This document shows, piece by piece, positions 17,048-24,721 of a stretch of DNA of 64,000 nucleotides. The notes under the pieces are model-generated. The model saw only the letters and a list, made by a program, of their open reading frames with translations. It made no database searches and was not told where the DNA came from. The DNA is from CBDCUQ01 sp965222835 (GTDB taxonomy: Bacteria > Pseudomonadota > Alphaproteobacteria > Rhizobiales > Hyphomicrobiaceae): positions 372,001 through 436,000 of the forward strand of contig CBDCUQ010000001.1 of NCBI GenBank assembly GCA_965222835.1, given 5' to 3'. A program made the translations under genes and the position numbers. The first letter of the stretch is position 1. Each line of letters starts with the position of its first letter.

Positions 17048-17172
17048 TAGAGTCTGTCCGATTTAAATCGAACCGCCCGCTCCCCCTCCCGGCCACCCAT
17101 TGCGACGATGAATTGGGTGGCCGTGGGAGAGTGGGCCGGCCAGGCGATTCCGGCTAGGCCGGACATGGTCTA
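17048..17172 (+). repeat. Dispersed palindromic repeat, copy 2 (MITE-like, full length)
   Basis: A 125-nt element starting TAGAGTCTGTCCG and ending CGGACATGGTCTA. The ends form imperfect terminal inverted repeats. The centre is a long stem with GGCCACCCA and TGGGTGGCC arms. Its reverse complement matches copy 1 at 227-353, and its last 35 nt match copy 3 at 31366-31400 at 33 of 35 positions. It has no ORF. Ends beginning TA hint at insertion into TA dinucleotides, as for Tc1/IS630-derived MITEs, but this is inference. Confidence 0.7.
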
Positions 17173-17476
17173 AAAGGGGTTTGTGGCGTCCCTCGGACCC
17201 TATTGCGGCAAGCCCGTGTTCCGAGGGGGCCCAGAGACGACCGAACCTGCCACATCGGCTGCGACCAACTACAAGTTTGGCGCTTGAGGTGGATCAAGAC
17301 CCGCATCTCGAACCTCGGCAATCTGGAAGAAGCGTCGGAATGATGTACCCGCACGATGACGGCTGCCGCCAACAACAGCGGTTCCATCCAGGGGCACTGA
17401 ACCAACCCCATTGCGATTGACCCGCCGTGACTTGGCCATCCCATCGGCGATTCACATTCCGTCCTTCCCTAACTTC
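17173..17476. other. Non-coding stretch with possible structured RNA
   Basis: About 300 bp without a credible gene. It contains CCCTCGGA (near 17197) pairing with TCCGAGGG (near 17220), and ends GGGGTT (17177) and AACCCC (about 17403-17408) that could close a long structure. It ends before a strong terminator at 17477. The best ORFs here (for example 17181-17420) have no recognisable product. It may hold a small RNA. I could not match it to 6S RNA, tmRNA or SRP RNA. Confidence 0.3.
17284..17297. promoter_or_regulatory. FNR/FixK-type binding site
   Basis: TTGAG-GTGG-ATCAA matches the FNR/FixK consensus TTGAT-N4-ATCAA at nine of ten half-site positions. The flanking C and G extend it to CTTGAG...ATCAAG. 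It lies about 300 bp upstream of the class A PBP gene and 330 bp upstream of the Ntn-hydrolase gene. The most natural target would be a short transcript ending at the terminator at 17477-17512. A weak -10-like element follows, so the assignment is tentative. Confidence 0.4.
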
Positions 17477-17512
17477 GCCGCCAACGCACCTGTGTTGGCG
17501 GCGCCTTTTTTT
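17477..17512 (+). terminator. Strong intrinsic terminator
   Basis: GCCGCCAAC (17477-17485) and GTTGGCGGC (17494-17502) form a 9-bp perfect stem followed by GCC and eight T. It is oriented for plus-strand transcripts. No protein gene precedes it within 450 bp on that strand, which suggests that something non-coding is transcribed upstream. Confidence 0.85.
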
Positions 17513-17623
17513 TGTGTCCACGCATTCCTCACACTTTTGCGCGAAACTGGCATCGACTTGAAGGTCCGGCCCCGCGCGCACCACTTTTTCATGTTTTCAG
17601 ACCGGCCAAAGGAATAACAAAGC

Positions 17624-18622
17624 GTGAGCACATCTGACAATTCCGCGATGACAACCATTCCCGTGCACGAGTGCGGCACAAATTTCCCTGTGAGCACACT
17701 CGCGGCCCACGAGGCGTCGGCCCACGATCTTCTCGACCGGGCAACACGACTGGTCCCTGCAACGGCCTTGCGCCAGCTCGACCGGCTGTCGCGCCGTTGG
17801 CTGGAGAAATGGGAGAATGCGCATCTTCCCGAAATCGACGCCGTTGCCGAACGCCTTGCCCGTCCGGGCGCGTATTTCTTTTCCGTCAACTACGAATGGG
17901 GCTGCACCTGTCGTGTCGCACCGGCACCGCATCATCGTACGGCCCGGCTCATTCGTGTGCTCGACTGGCGCACGCCCGGTCTTGGCCGCAACGTCGTCGC
18001 CGCCCGCGTAACAGCCCCGGCCGGTCGGTTCGTCACACTGACCTGGCCCGGCTACACAGGCGTACTGACAGGAATGGCACCCGGCCGGTTTTCAGCAGCC
18101 CTCAATCAGGCCCCCATGCGCAAACAGGCAGGGTTTTACTATCTCGACTGGGCGGCAAACCGCCGGCGCGTTTGGCAGATGCCCCACCCGACGCCGGCGC
18201 ACCTGCTGCGTACGGTATTTGAATCTGCCAAGACCTACAAAGAGGCACGAGACCGTCTCATCCGCGCGCCCATCTCGACCCCTGCCATCTTTTCGCTAGC
18301 GGGCCTGAAGCCCAACGAAATCACCGTCATAGAGCGCACCGAAACGGAAGCCCGCGTCCACGACGGTCGCAACGTCGCCGCCAACCATTGGCAGGCACCG
18401 GGATGGGTCGGCCATGCACGCGGCCTCAATAGCGCCGGACGCGCACGCATGATGCACGCCATCGCACCTGAGCTGGACCCGAAATTTCCGTGGCTCAAGG
18501 CCCCCATCCTCAATGCGCGAACCCGCGTCGTCATGGTCTCCGACGCCGCGGAGGAAAAACTCGTTGCCCAGGGATTCGAAAACCAGGCCGTCGCAACCGA
18601 AGCCCTCGAGCTGGCGGCGTAA
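17624..18622 (+). CDS. Ntn-hydrolase-like protein (C45 / acid-ceramidase-like)
   Basis: A 332-residue protein. The segment 'YFFSVNYEWGCTCRV' would place a Cys as N-terminal nucleophile after self-cleavage. It is followed at the usual spacing by 'LIRVLDWRTPGLGRNVV' (the Arg/Asp motif of choloylglycine/acid ceramidase-type Ntn hydrolases) and 'PGYTGVLTGMAPGRFSAALNQAPM' (the downstream Asn). These enzymes hydrolyse amide bonds of acylated substrates. GTG 17624 has AAAGGAA nine bases upstream. No signal peptide is seen. The substrate is unknown. It stands alone between a terminator and the second nucleotidyltransferase island. Confidence 0.55.
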   Translation: MSTSDNSAMTTIPVHECGTNFPVSTLAAHEASAHDLLDRATRLVPATALRQLDRLSRRWLEKWENAHLPEIDAVAERLARPGAYFFSVNYEWGCTCRVAPAPHHRTARLIRVLDWRTPGLGRNVVAARVTAPAGRFVTLTWPGYTGVLTGMAPGRFSAALNQAPMRKQAGFYYLDWAANRRRVWQMPHPTPAHLLRTVFESAKTYKEARDRLIRAPISTPAIFSLAGLKPNEITVIERTETEARVHDGRNVAANHWQAPGWVGHARGLNSAGRARMMHAIAPELDPKFPWLKAPILNARTRVVMVSDAAEEKLVAQGFENQAVATEALELAA

Positions 18623-18837
18623 GGCTGCTGCTAGCTTTTCAAGTTGAGATCAAACCGGCCCTTGGCTGAGCCGACTAGGCTGGAGATTGCCGTCCTCTAA
18701 GCAATAACATCCTGGTTTTCCGTATTTTCGGTGTCCAGGCACTCCATCCTGCATTCTTAAATGAGAGCAAGGCCGCAAGACATGTAACTTATTGATAGAA
18801 ATGACATTTATTTGACGGAACGGCTCCTATTTAGATT

Positions 18838-18906
18838 GTTGTACCCCTATTGAAAAAAGAAGTACAACTAGCTATGTTGTACCCTAATTCCAAAAAGAGA
18901 TACAAC
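18838..18906 (+). promoter_or_regulatory. Two tandem 31-nt palindromic units before nucleotidyltransferase copy 2
   Basis: Unit 1 (18838-18868) and unit 2 (18876-18906) are direct repeats separated by TAGCTAT. Each begins GTTGTACCC and ends GTACAAC or ATACAAC, so each is itself an inverted repeat with 7- or 6-bp arms. Unit 2 contains the purine-rich AAAAAGAGA, the only ribosome-binding candidate, and ends two bases before ATG 18909. A TTGACG with TAGATT about 15 bases downstream lies just before unit 1. They could be DNA operators or RNA stem-loops controlling translation. Confidence 0.6.
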
Positions 18907-18908
18907 AC

Positions 18909-19985
18909 ATGATCACCGATCTCTCTCTTGCCAGCCAAACAATGTTCGCAGAGTTGCTGCAGCGATGTCTCGATGCTGAATTTGATGAACTATACAACGA
19001 ACGTGGAAGATTTGTCCGCGTGCGATCACGCGGTCGATTGTATTGGCATTATCGAACAACTGCAAAGGGTAAGCGACACCAAATCTACGTTGGACCATAC
19101 TCTGACAAAAGCATCACCGACCGTGTCAAACGCTTCACCGAAATAAAATCTGACTTCAAACAACGTCAAGAAATGGTACGGGCGCTAATTGCTGCAGGCT
19201 TGCCAGCTACAGATCCGCAGTCCGGACTGATCGTCGAAGCCATGTGGAAAGCAGGCTTTTTTCGGCTCCGAGGTGTGCTCGTCGGCACCGTCGCCTACCA
19301 AGCCTACGCTGGCCCTCTTGGCATAAAGCTCGGTGGCCGTCCGCTGCAGACGCAAGACGCCGACTTCGCCCAATTTTGGGGCATATCCCAAAACGTAGAC
19401 GACAGCATGCGTCCAGTCCTGGACGTGCTGCGCGATGTCGACGAAAGTTTCAAGGAGGTTTCCAACATCGACGATCCATTCGTCAGCACGGCTTATCGCA
19501 ACAATGCGAAATACAAAGTCGACATTCTTACACCGAACAGGGGCTCCGATACGCACCAAGGAAAGCCCGCTCGCATGAAAGCCCTCGGCGGCGCAGGCGC
19601 ACAACCACTTCGCCATTTAGATTTTCTAATCCATGAGCCCGAGCGCTCTGTCTTGCTGTTCGGGGGCGGCATACCAGTGACAATTCCGCGCGCCGAACGA
19701 TATGCTGTTCACAAGCTAATTGTCGCTTCCGAACGCCGCGATCAAATAAAGTCTGGCAAGGATGTTAGCCAGGCCGCAACACTCATTGATGCTCTAGCAA
19801 AACGTCGACCACTTGAATTGGCGAATGCTTGGAAAACAGCATGGGATACAGGGCCCAGATGGAAAGAAAAAATGGAGTCGGGGCGCGAGCGCCTCCCAAG
19901 CGAACCCAAAGATGCTCTTGAAGATGTCTTACGCCGATCCGCAAAAAGCAAGAGACGACGCGCAACCCGAAAAGCTCAAATCTAA
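18909..19985 (+). CDS. GSU2403-type nucleotidyltransferase-fold protein (copy 2)
   Basis: 358 residues, related in layout to the gene at 5797-6819. The N-terminal 'GRFVRVRSRGRLYWHYRTTA' and 'RHQIYVGPYSDK' correspond to the RQYLYRG...GP segment of copy 1. The nucleotidyltransferase core is GG...TQDADF (KLGGRPLQTQDADFAQFW) with a third acidic residue in 'YKVDILTPNRG'. The C-terminal helices include 'RYAVHKLIVASERR', and the protein ends in a basic tail (KSKRRRATRKAQI). Function is unknown; the fold includes AbiEii and MenT toxins. It is AT-richer than its neighbours. Its stop overlaps the stop of the convergent SDR gene, so it too sits at the 3' end of a housekeeping-type gene. Confidence 0.72.
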   Translation: MITDLSLASQTMFAELLQRCLDAEFDELYNERGRFVRVRSRGRLYWHYRTTAKGKRHQIYVGPYSDKSITDRVKRFTEIKSDFKQRQEMVRALIAAGLPATDPQSGLIVEAMWKAGFFRLRGVLVGTVAYQAYAGPLGIKLGGRPLQTQDADFAQFWGISQNVDDSMRPVLDVLRDVDESFKEVSNIDDPFVSTAYRNNAKYKVDILTPNRGSDTHQGKPARMKALGGAGAQPLRHLDFLIHEPERSVLLFGGGIPVTIPRAERYAVHKLIVASERRDQIKSGKDVSQAATLIDALAKRRPLELANAWKTAWDTGPRWKEKMESGRERLPSEPKDALEDVLRRSAKSKRRRATRKAQI

Positions 19986-20752
19986 CCGCGCCCGACAAGC
20001 GGCATCTTGGTCGCCATCAGCGTCATAAACTGCACATTGGCATCGAGCGGCAGGAGCGCCATGTATAAAACGGCGTCAGCCACATGCTGAACATCAAAGC
20101 GCGGCTCAGCCATCGTCGAACCATTGGCCTGCAGAATGCCCGCCGCCATTGGCTCAGACAACGCCGTCGCGGCATTACCGATATCGATCTGCGAACAGGC
20201 AATATCGTCGGCCCGGCCATCCAGCGAGATCGATTTGGTAAGACCCGTAAGCGCGTGCTTTGTCGCTGTATACGCCGCCGAAAGGGGGCGCGGGGCAATG
20301 GCCGAGATCGAACCATTGTTGATGATTCGCCCACCCTTCGGGATCTGGGACTTCATCAGTCGCATCGCGCACTTCGAGCAAAGAAACGCACCATTGAGAT
20401 TGACATCGACAACCTGTTTCCACGCGGCATAGTCCAGCTGATCAATCGGAACGGCAGGTGCGCCAGTCCCGGCATTGTTAAGAAGGACATCCAGCCGGCC
20501 GAACGCCTGCTCCAACTTGGCAAACAGTGCAGCAACCGAATCCGGGTCAGCAACATCCGTCGGTACGGCCAGAGTCCGCCCGCCACCGGATTCCGCCTGT
20601 GCCGCCGTCTTCTCGAGTTCGGCCTCGCGCCGGCCCGCGAGAACAACGTCAAAGCCGTCGCCAGCTAACGCAACCGCCACAGCACGGCCAATACCGCTGC
20701 CCGCGCCGGTCACCAGCGCAACCTTCTTTCCTGTTGTCGTCGCGCTGGCCAT
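19982..20752 (-). CDS. Short-chain dehydrogenase/reductase
   Basis: A 256-residue cytosolic NAD(P)-dependent oxidoreductase of the classical SDR family. It has the Rossmann motif 'VTGAGSGIGRAVAVAL', 'NNAGTG', the catalytic Ser in 'IINNGSISAIAPRPLSAAYTATKHAL' with Tyr-x3-Lys (YTATK), and an Arg after Val/Ala-Gly-Arg (VLAGRRE) that suggests NADP preference. Some residues near the C-terminus are unusual: 'SQIDIGNAATAL' replaces the common I.PG. The ATG at 20752 has AGGAG very close, and a TTG at 20764 is an alternative. The substrate is unknown. Confidence 0.9.
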   Translation of the reverse strand: MASATTTGKKVALVTGAGSGIGRAVAVALAGDGFDVVLAGRREAELEKTAAQAESGGGRTLAVPTDVADPDSVAALFAKLEQAFGRLDVLLNNAGTGAPAVPIDQLDYAAWKQVVDVNLNGAFLCSKCAMRLMKSQIPKGGRIINNGSISAIAPRPLSAAYTATKHALTGLTKSISLDGRADDIACSQIDIGNAATALSEPMAAGILQANGSTMAEPRFDVQHVADAVLYMALLPLDANVQFMTLMATKMPLVGRG

Positions 20753-20856
20753 GCTCCTGTCCAATGGTCCCGCTTCATTGTCCTGTCGAAGCCGTTGACG
20801 TTACCCGAAACGTACCCCCTGATGCCAGAGCACCCGCAAACGTGGTTTCCGCTCAC

Positions 20857-20882
20857 AAAAAAGGGCCCCGTTGCCGGGCCCC
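20857..20882 (-). terminator. Intrinsic terminator of the small gene at 20932
   Basis: On the minus strand a GGGCCC / GGGCCC stem with loop GGCAACG is followed by TTTTTT (six A on the plus strand, 20857-20862). It lies 50 bp downstream of the stop of the 71-residue gene, supporting that gene as a transcribed unit separate from the SDR. Confidence 0.75.
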
Positions 20883-20931
20883 GATTGTCGTCCGGTTGGA
20901 CAAGAGCAAGGATTAACGTGCCGCAGCCGAT

Positions 20932-21147
20932 TTAGGCGGCGCGGGAAACAGGCTTCGTGCACAGAACCTCGGCGATGGCCTCGACCGCCTTGCTCCAATC
21001 GGCAGCCGGAACCGCGTCCGCCGGAAGGCCGAAGGCCAAGAGCGCATCTGCCGGCCGGCCGCCGTCGCGGAAAAAGCGCGCGCACGATTGACGTGCGATT
21101 CCAAGCGCCTGATGCCATTGCAGGGGATTGATATGATCGGGGGTCAT
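20932..21147 (-). CDS. Small conserved-looking hypothetical protein (71 aa)
   Basis: Begins ATG ACC CCC GAT with AGGATCC upstream. The sequence 'LQWHQALGIARQSCARFFRDGGRPADALLAFGL' followed by 'WSKAVEAIAEVLCTKP' looks like a helical cytosolic protein with regular GC-rich third positions. It has its own terminator 50 bp downstream. No function is recognised. A spurious ORF remains possible because of its size. Confidence 0.6.
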   Translation of the reverse strand: MTPDHINPLQWHQALGIARQSCARFFRDGGRPADALLAFGLPADAVPAADWSKAVEAIAEVLCTKPVSRAA

Positions 21148-22159
21148 GGGTTGGATCCTATGGTTTTGACGCTGTTACGAGCACGAGACGCGAGACAAGA
21201 AGCGCGGAACGACGCCCGCTTGACAGAAACTGGCGGCAAACACACCCAGCACTGGCATCACTACGCGGTACCGATCCATGTGATGCCTAGGGTAGACACG
21301 GGTCACACGCACTGGGCATGCTTGCCATAAGGCGGAAGGACAAAGCCTTCCGGAAGTTACTCCGAAGTTTCACGCAACAAGGACCGTTCGACGGGCGAAT
21401 GACCGGCATCCGATCCGGAACGCTTCACAACACGCGTTCTTTCCGCATCACGCAAAACACATCGCACAACCTCGGAAAGAGGACGCCACGAACTCGACTG
21501 GGACATGACGAAACGCCTCACTTGGGCAGAACAACGACGAACACAGGAACGACCGACGCGACATACTGAGACCAGGGGTCAAATTGATCGAAACCTGGTG
21601 AACCAAAACGCGGACGCAACTCCCTAGCCAAAGGTGGCGGGCGGCTCTCTGGATATGCTCGGACGTGAAACCGTCGAGCCGCTCGCCTGTTCATTTCAAA
21701 TGCGCGGGGGGCACACCGAAATGAATTCCAACGCACACCTCAACCAACGCTACTCACGCGTACGCAGTACAGGACCGTCGGCCCGTCGGCCGGTTACGCA
21801 GGGAACAGGGGGAGAAAAAAACACGCAGACTCAAGACTTGCAGAGCCCACTCAAGGCCCGGGCACATCACAAAACGCGAAAATCACCGGGTTTACTTGGA
21901 CTAAGATGGTGTTGAGCGCCGACAATCACACCGCCAGCTCTCTCACTTGTGATCGTCTTGTTTCCTCTCCGGTTCTCTTTGTGTTCCCTCATTGAGTGTG
22001 AATTAACTGCCACACGAGGGCGCAAAAATGGCGGTGCTCCGGCCGAATGATGGAATTTTGCTTACAGGTTCCTGAACGCGCAAAAGTCCGCACGTTTTGG
22101 CGCTTATACCCCAGCACTGTTTATGTGGAGAAAAAGAAATTCGCTGTGTTTGCAGAGTG
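21148..22159. other. 1-kb region with no convincing gene
   Basis: ORFs here (for example 21318-21569, 21518-21736, 21634-21915) have irregular composition, low-complexity Arg/Pro/Ser content and no recognisable motif. A GGAAGG/CCTTCC hairpin lies near 21337-21353. There is no tRNA, rRNA or CRISPR-like pattern. It may be a decayed gene region. Confidence 0.45.
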
Positions 22160-22672
22160 TTACGGACGATCGGCAGTGGCCAGCGCCGCCCGCAATCCCA
22201 GCGTCATCAGCATCACGGAGATGACCGCGTTCCACCCGGCAAAGGAGAGTCCGAACAACCGCCAAGCGGCTTCGTCGCACGCCACAACGCGGTTTTCCAT
22301 CCCCGACAAAAGCTCTGCCGCCGATGGCGGTGTGGCGGCCGCTACAGCACACGTTTCCGGACCCGGCCAAAACTTCCATTCCACACCGGCATGATAAACG
22401 CCCAAGCCCGCATTCGCCAGAAACGCCAATGCGACGGCCAGATAGAGAAATGCCGCAACGCGTGGACTTTCAGCTGACAGCGCCATTGCAAGGAACAACA
22501 CGGGGATCGCAGCATAGTACGCCCAGCGCTGCATGAGACACAGCGGGCACGGTGCATAGCCGCCGATGTATTCGAATGCGAGCGCCGCAAGAATAACTCC
22601 GGCTGCGATGATCAGCGCCGTACCGCCGATGCGATACGCGGGCGCTTCCGCTGTATGTTCGGCCTTCAACAT
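22160..22672 (-). CDS. dsbB: DsbB-family disulfide bond formation protein
   Basis: A 170-residue inner-membrane protein with four hydrophobic helices (about 16-34, 45-66, 72-90, 140-162). The first periplasmic loop carries the redox pair CPLC in 'GGYAPCPLCLMQRWAYY'. The second loop carries two further Cys (ETCAVA... and VVACDEAAW), the arrangement used to pass electrons from DsbA to quinone. The length is normal for alphaproteobacterial DsbB. The next gene on the strand is the yqaA homologue, 21 bp upstream, so the two probably form an operon. Confidence 0.88.
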   Translation of the reverse strand: MLKAEHTAEAPAYRIGGTALIIAAGVILAALAFEYIGGYAPCPLCLMQRWAYYAAIPVLFLAMALSAESPRVAAFLYLAVALAFLANAGLGVYHAGVEWKFWPGPETCAVAAATPPSAAELLSGMENRVVACDEAAWRLFGLSFAGWNAVISVMLMTLGLRAALATADRP

Positions 22673-22693
22673 CGCACCTGCTGCTCCCCATCC

Positions 22694-23275
22694 TTAGAAG
22701 AGGTACTTCACCGCAACGAACCCGCCAACCAGACCGATCACAAAGACCGTGGTGACAAGGCTCAAACGCCGCTCGATGAAGTCACGGATCGGCTCACCAA
22801 ACGCGTAGAGAAGACCCGCAACAAGATAAAACCGCATGGCGCGCGCCCCGATGCTGGCGATAATGAACTCGAAAAATGGCATACCCGTCACCCCGGCGGT
22901 GATCGTCAGCACCTTATAGGGGAACGGCGTCATACCTTTGATCAGCAGAATCCAAACGCCCCACTCATTGAACCAGCTGCTGAATTCACCAAAGCTGTCG
23001 GCCTTGCCATAGAACTTCAAGATCGGCTCACCGATGCTATCGAAGAAGAAGTAGCCAAGAGCATAGCCGAATGCGCCGCCGATCACCGAACCGATCGTCG
23101 CAATCAAGGCAAAGCTCCAGGCCTTGAGACGCTCGGCGATACACATGGGTATGAGCATCACGTCGGGCGGAATCGGGAAGAACGAGCTCTCGACGAACGA
23201 CACCCAAAAAAGCGCCTGCGGCGCCTTTTCGCTCGCCGCCTGATCCATCATCCAGTCGTAGGTTTTCTTTAGCAT
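22694..23275 (-). CDS. YqaA/DedA-family membrane protein
   Basis: A 193-residue inner-membrane protein. DedA/VTT features are 'FVESSFFPIPPDVMLIPM' (acidic and proline-rich re-entrant loop), 'GGAFGYALGYFFFDSIG', and 'GMTPFPYKVLTITAGVTGMPFFEFIIASIGARAMRFYLV' with the conserved Arg. Family members are implicated in membrane lipid and proton-motive homeostasis. It sits just upstream of dsbB and 33 bp after hemW on the same strand. Confidence 0.88.
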   Translation of the reverse strand: MLKKTYDWMMDQAASEKAPQALFWVSFVESSFFPIPPDVMLIPMCIAERLKAWSFALIATIGSVIGGAFGYALGYFFFDSIGEPILKFYGKADSFGEFSSWFNEWGVWILLIKGMTPFPYKVLTITAGVTGMPFFEFIIASIGARAMRFYLVAGLLYAFGEPIRDFIERRLSLVTTVFVIGLVGGFVAVKYLF

Positions 23276-23308
23276 CCGGCGTCAGATAAGGGGCCAGGGC
23301 AGGATTGT

Positions 23309-24679
23309 CTATCGCGACTGTGTGGCAAACTGTGTGTTCGCGCCCTCGCACATAGCTTCCGACAGCATCAAGACCAATCGATTAAGCACAAGACGGCCCT
23401 GAGATGTCGCCCGGACGCGATCGGGCGCGGCCTGTGGCTCCGGTGCACCGCCAGGACCCAAACATGCCCGGATGCGACAGAAATCCTCCTCAAGACCGGC
23501 AAGAGTCTGAGTGGCGAGCCCGCTATTCGCCGGACTCTCCTTCGAAACGCGATCGTCAACCGGCTCGAGCAGGCCAAGCCCCATCAGGTCTTTGATCGCT
23601 GCGTCCGATGGCCGGGAGCCCGCGACGCCGCTCAACGCATCGAGGTCGAGACCCTCCCGCAACCGGAGCCCCATGAGCAACATCTCGTCGGCCTCCTCTT
23701 GCGGGGCAAGCGCGGTCCTTTCGATCATGCCATGCCCCTGGGCTTCGACATGCTGAACCCACGCTTCCGGAGATTTTTCGGCGACCGTCGCATGGCGGCA
23801 ACCGTTGCGAATGAGACGGCCGTGTGCACCGGGCCCAATCCCCGCGTACGTCCCGTAGCGCCAGTAAAGAAGGTTATGACGGCTTTCATCACCTGGCCGC
23901 GCGTGGTTGGAAATCTCGTAAGCAGGCAGCCCTGCCGCCTCCGTCATCTCTTGCGTGATCTCATAAAGCGCCAATGAAGCCTCACCACCGGGCACAGCCA
24001 GCTTCCCGGCCTTGTGCAACGCTTCATACGGCGTGCCCGGTTCGATCGTCAGCTGGTAGAGCGAAACGTGCCCCTCCGCCAGCAAAAGTGCTTCGGCAAG
24101 CTCGTCCTGCCAATCACCCGGAGACTGCCCTGGCCGCGCGTAAATCAAGTCGAACGACACCCGGTCAAACGTACGTCGCGCAATCTTAAGCGCCGCCTTG
24201 GCCTCCGCCACTGTGTGAATACGCCCGAGCTTTTTCAGTTGCGCGTCCCGCAGCGACTGCAGCCCAATCGAAACACGGTTGACCCCGGCAGCTTTGTAAC
24301 CGGCGAAACGCGACGCCTCCACGCTTCCCGGATTGGCTTCGAGCGTAATCTCCGCATCGCGCGCCATTGGCCATAGCTTGGCCGCATGATCAAGGATCAC
24401 CCCAACCGTTTCCGACTGCATCAGTGAGGGCGTACCACCGCCGATGAAAATCGACGAGACGGTGCGCGGCCCTTGAGGCGCATCCTCCCTCATCCAATCC
24501 GCTACCGTATCGAGCTCGGTGAGATACGCCGAAAGAAATCCTGCCTCATCCCACCCCTCGTGGCGGACGTGACTGTTGAAATCACAATAGGGACACTTCT
24601 GCGCACAGAACGGCCAGTGGATATAGAGACCAAAACCCGCATCGGGCACGGCAGAAGGTTGCGATTCGCGAGACGTCAT
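23309..24679 (-). CDS. hemW: Radical SAM heme chaperone HemW
   Basis: 456 residues. The radical SAM CxxxCxxC motif is in 'FCAQKCPYCDFNSHV', with the GGG(T) SAM-binding motif 'IFIGGGTPSLM', 'EANPGS', 'RVSIGLQSL' and 'YEISNHARPGDESRHNLLYW'. HemW inserts heme into respiratory proteins; older annotations call it a coproporphyrinogen III oxidase homologue, but it lacks the HemN N-terminus. It is longer than the usual roughly 380-400 residues because of a C-terminal tail (about residues 385-456) of uncertain function. ATG 24679 fits, 42 bp after the trxB stop. Confidence 0.9.
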   Translation of the reverse strand: MTSRESQPSAVPDAGFGLYIHWPFCAQKCPYCDFNSHVRHEGWDEAGFLSAYLTELDTVADWMREDAPQGPRTVSSIFIGGGTPSLMQSETVGVILDHAAKLWPMARDAEITLEANPGSVEASRFAGYKAAGVNRVSIGLQSLRDAQLKKLGRIHTVAEAKAALKIARRTFDRVSFDLIYARPGQSPGDWQDELAEALLLAEGHVSLYQLTIEPGTPYEALHKAGKLAVPGGEASLALYEITQEMTEAAGLPAYEISNHARPGDESRHNLLYWRYGTYAGIGPGAHGRLIRNGCRHATVAEKSPEAWVQHVEAQGHGMIERTALAPQEEADEMLLMGLRLREGLDLDALSGVAGSRPSDAAIKDLMGLGLLEPVDDRVSKESPANSGLATQTLAGLEEDFCRIRACLGPGGAPEPQAAPDRVRATSQGRLVLNRLVLMLSEAMCEGANTQFATQSR

Positions 24680-24721
24680 CACGGGTACGATCCGAACTCC
24701 AGATTGAGCCCCCGCCCGCAC

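Noticed and set aside
17173..17420. 6S RNA, tmRNA or SRP RNA
   Set aside because: Parts of the fold (closing stem, CCCTCGG hairpin) looked suggestive. However, the conserved SRP loop, a tmRNA tag ending in Ala-Ala, tRNA-like arms and a clear 6S central bubble are all missing.
21148..22159. Small genes in the 1-kb gap (for example 21318-21569 and 21634-21915)
   Set aside because: Irregular composition, no ribosome-binding sites in good position, no motifs. Left as a gene-free stretch.
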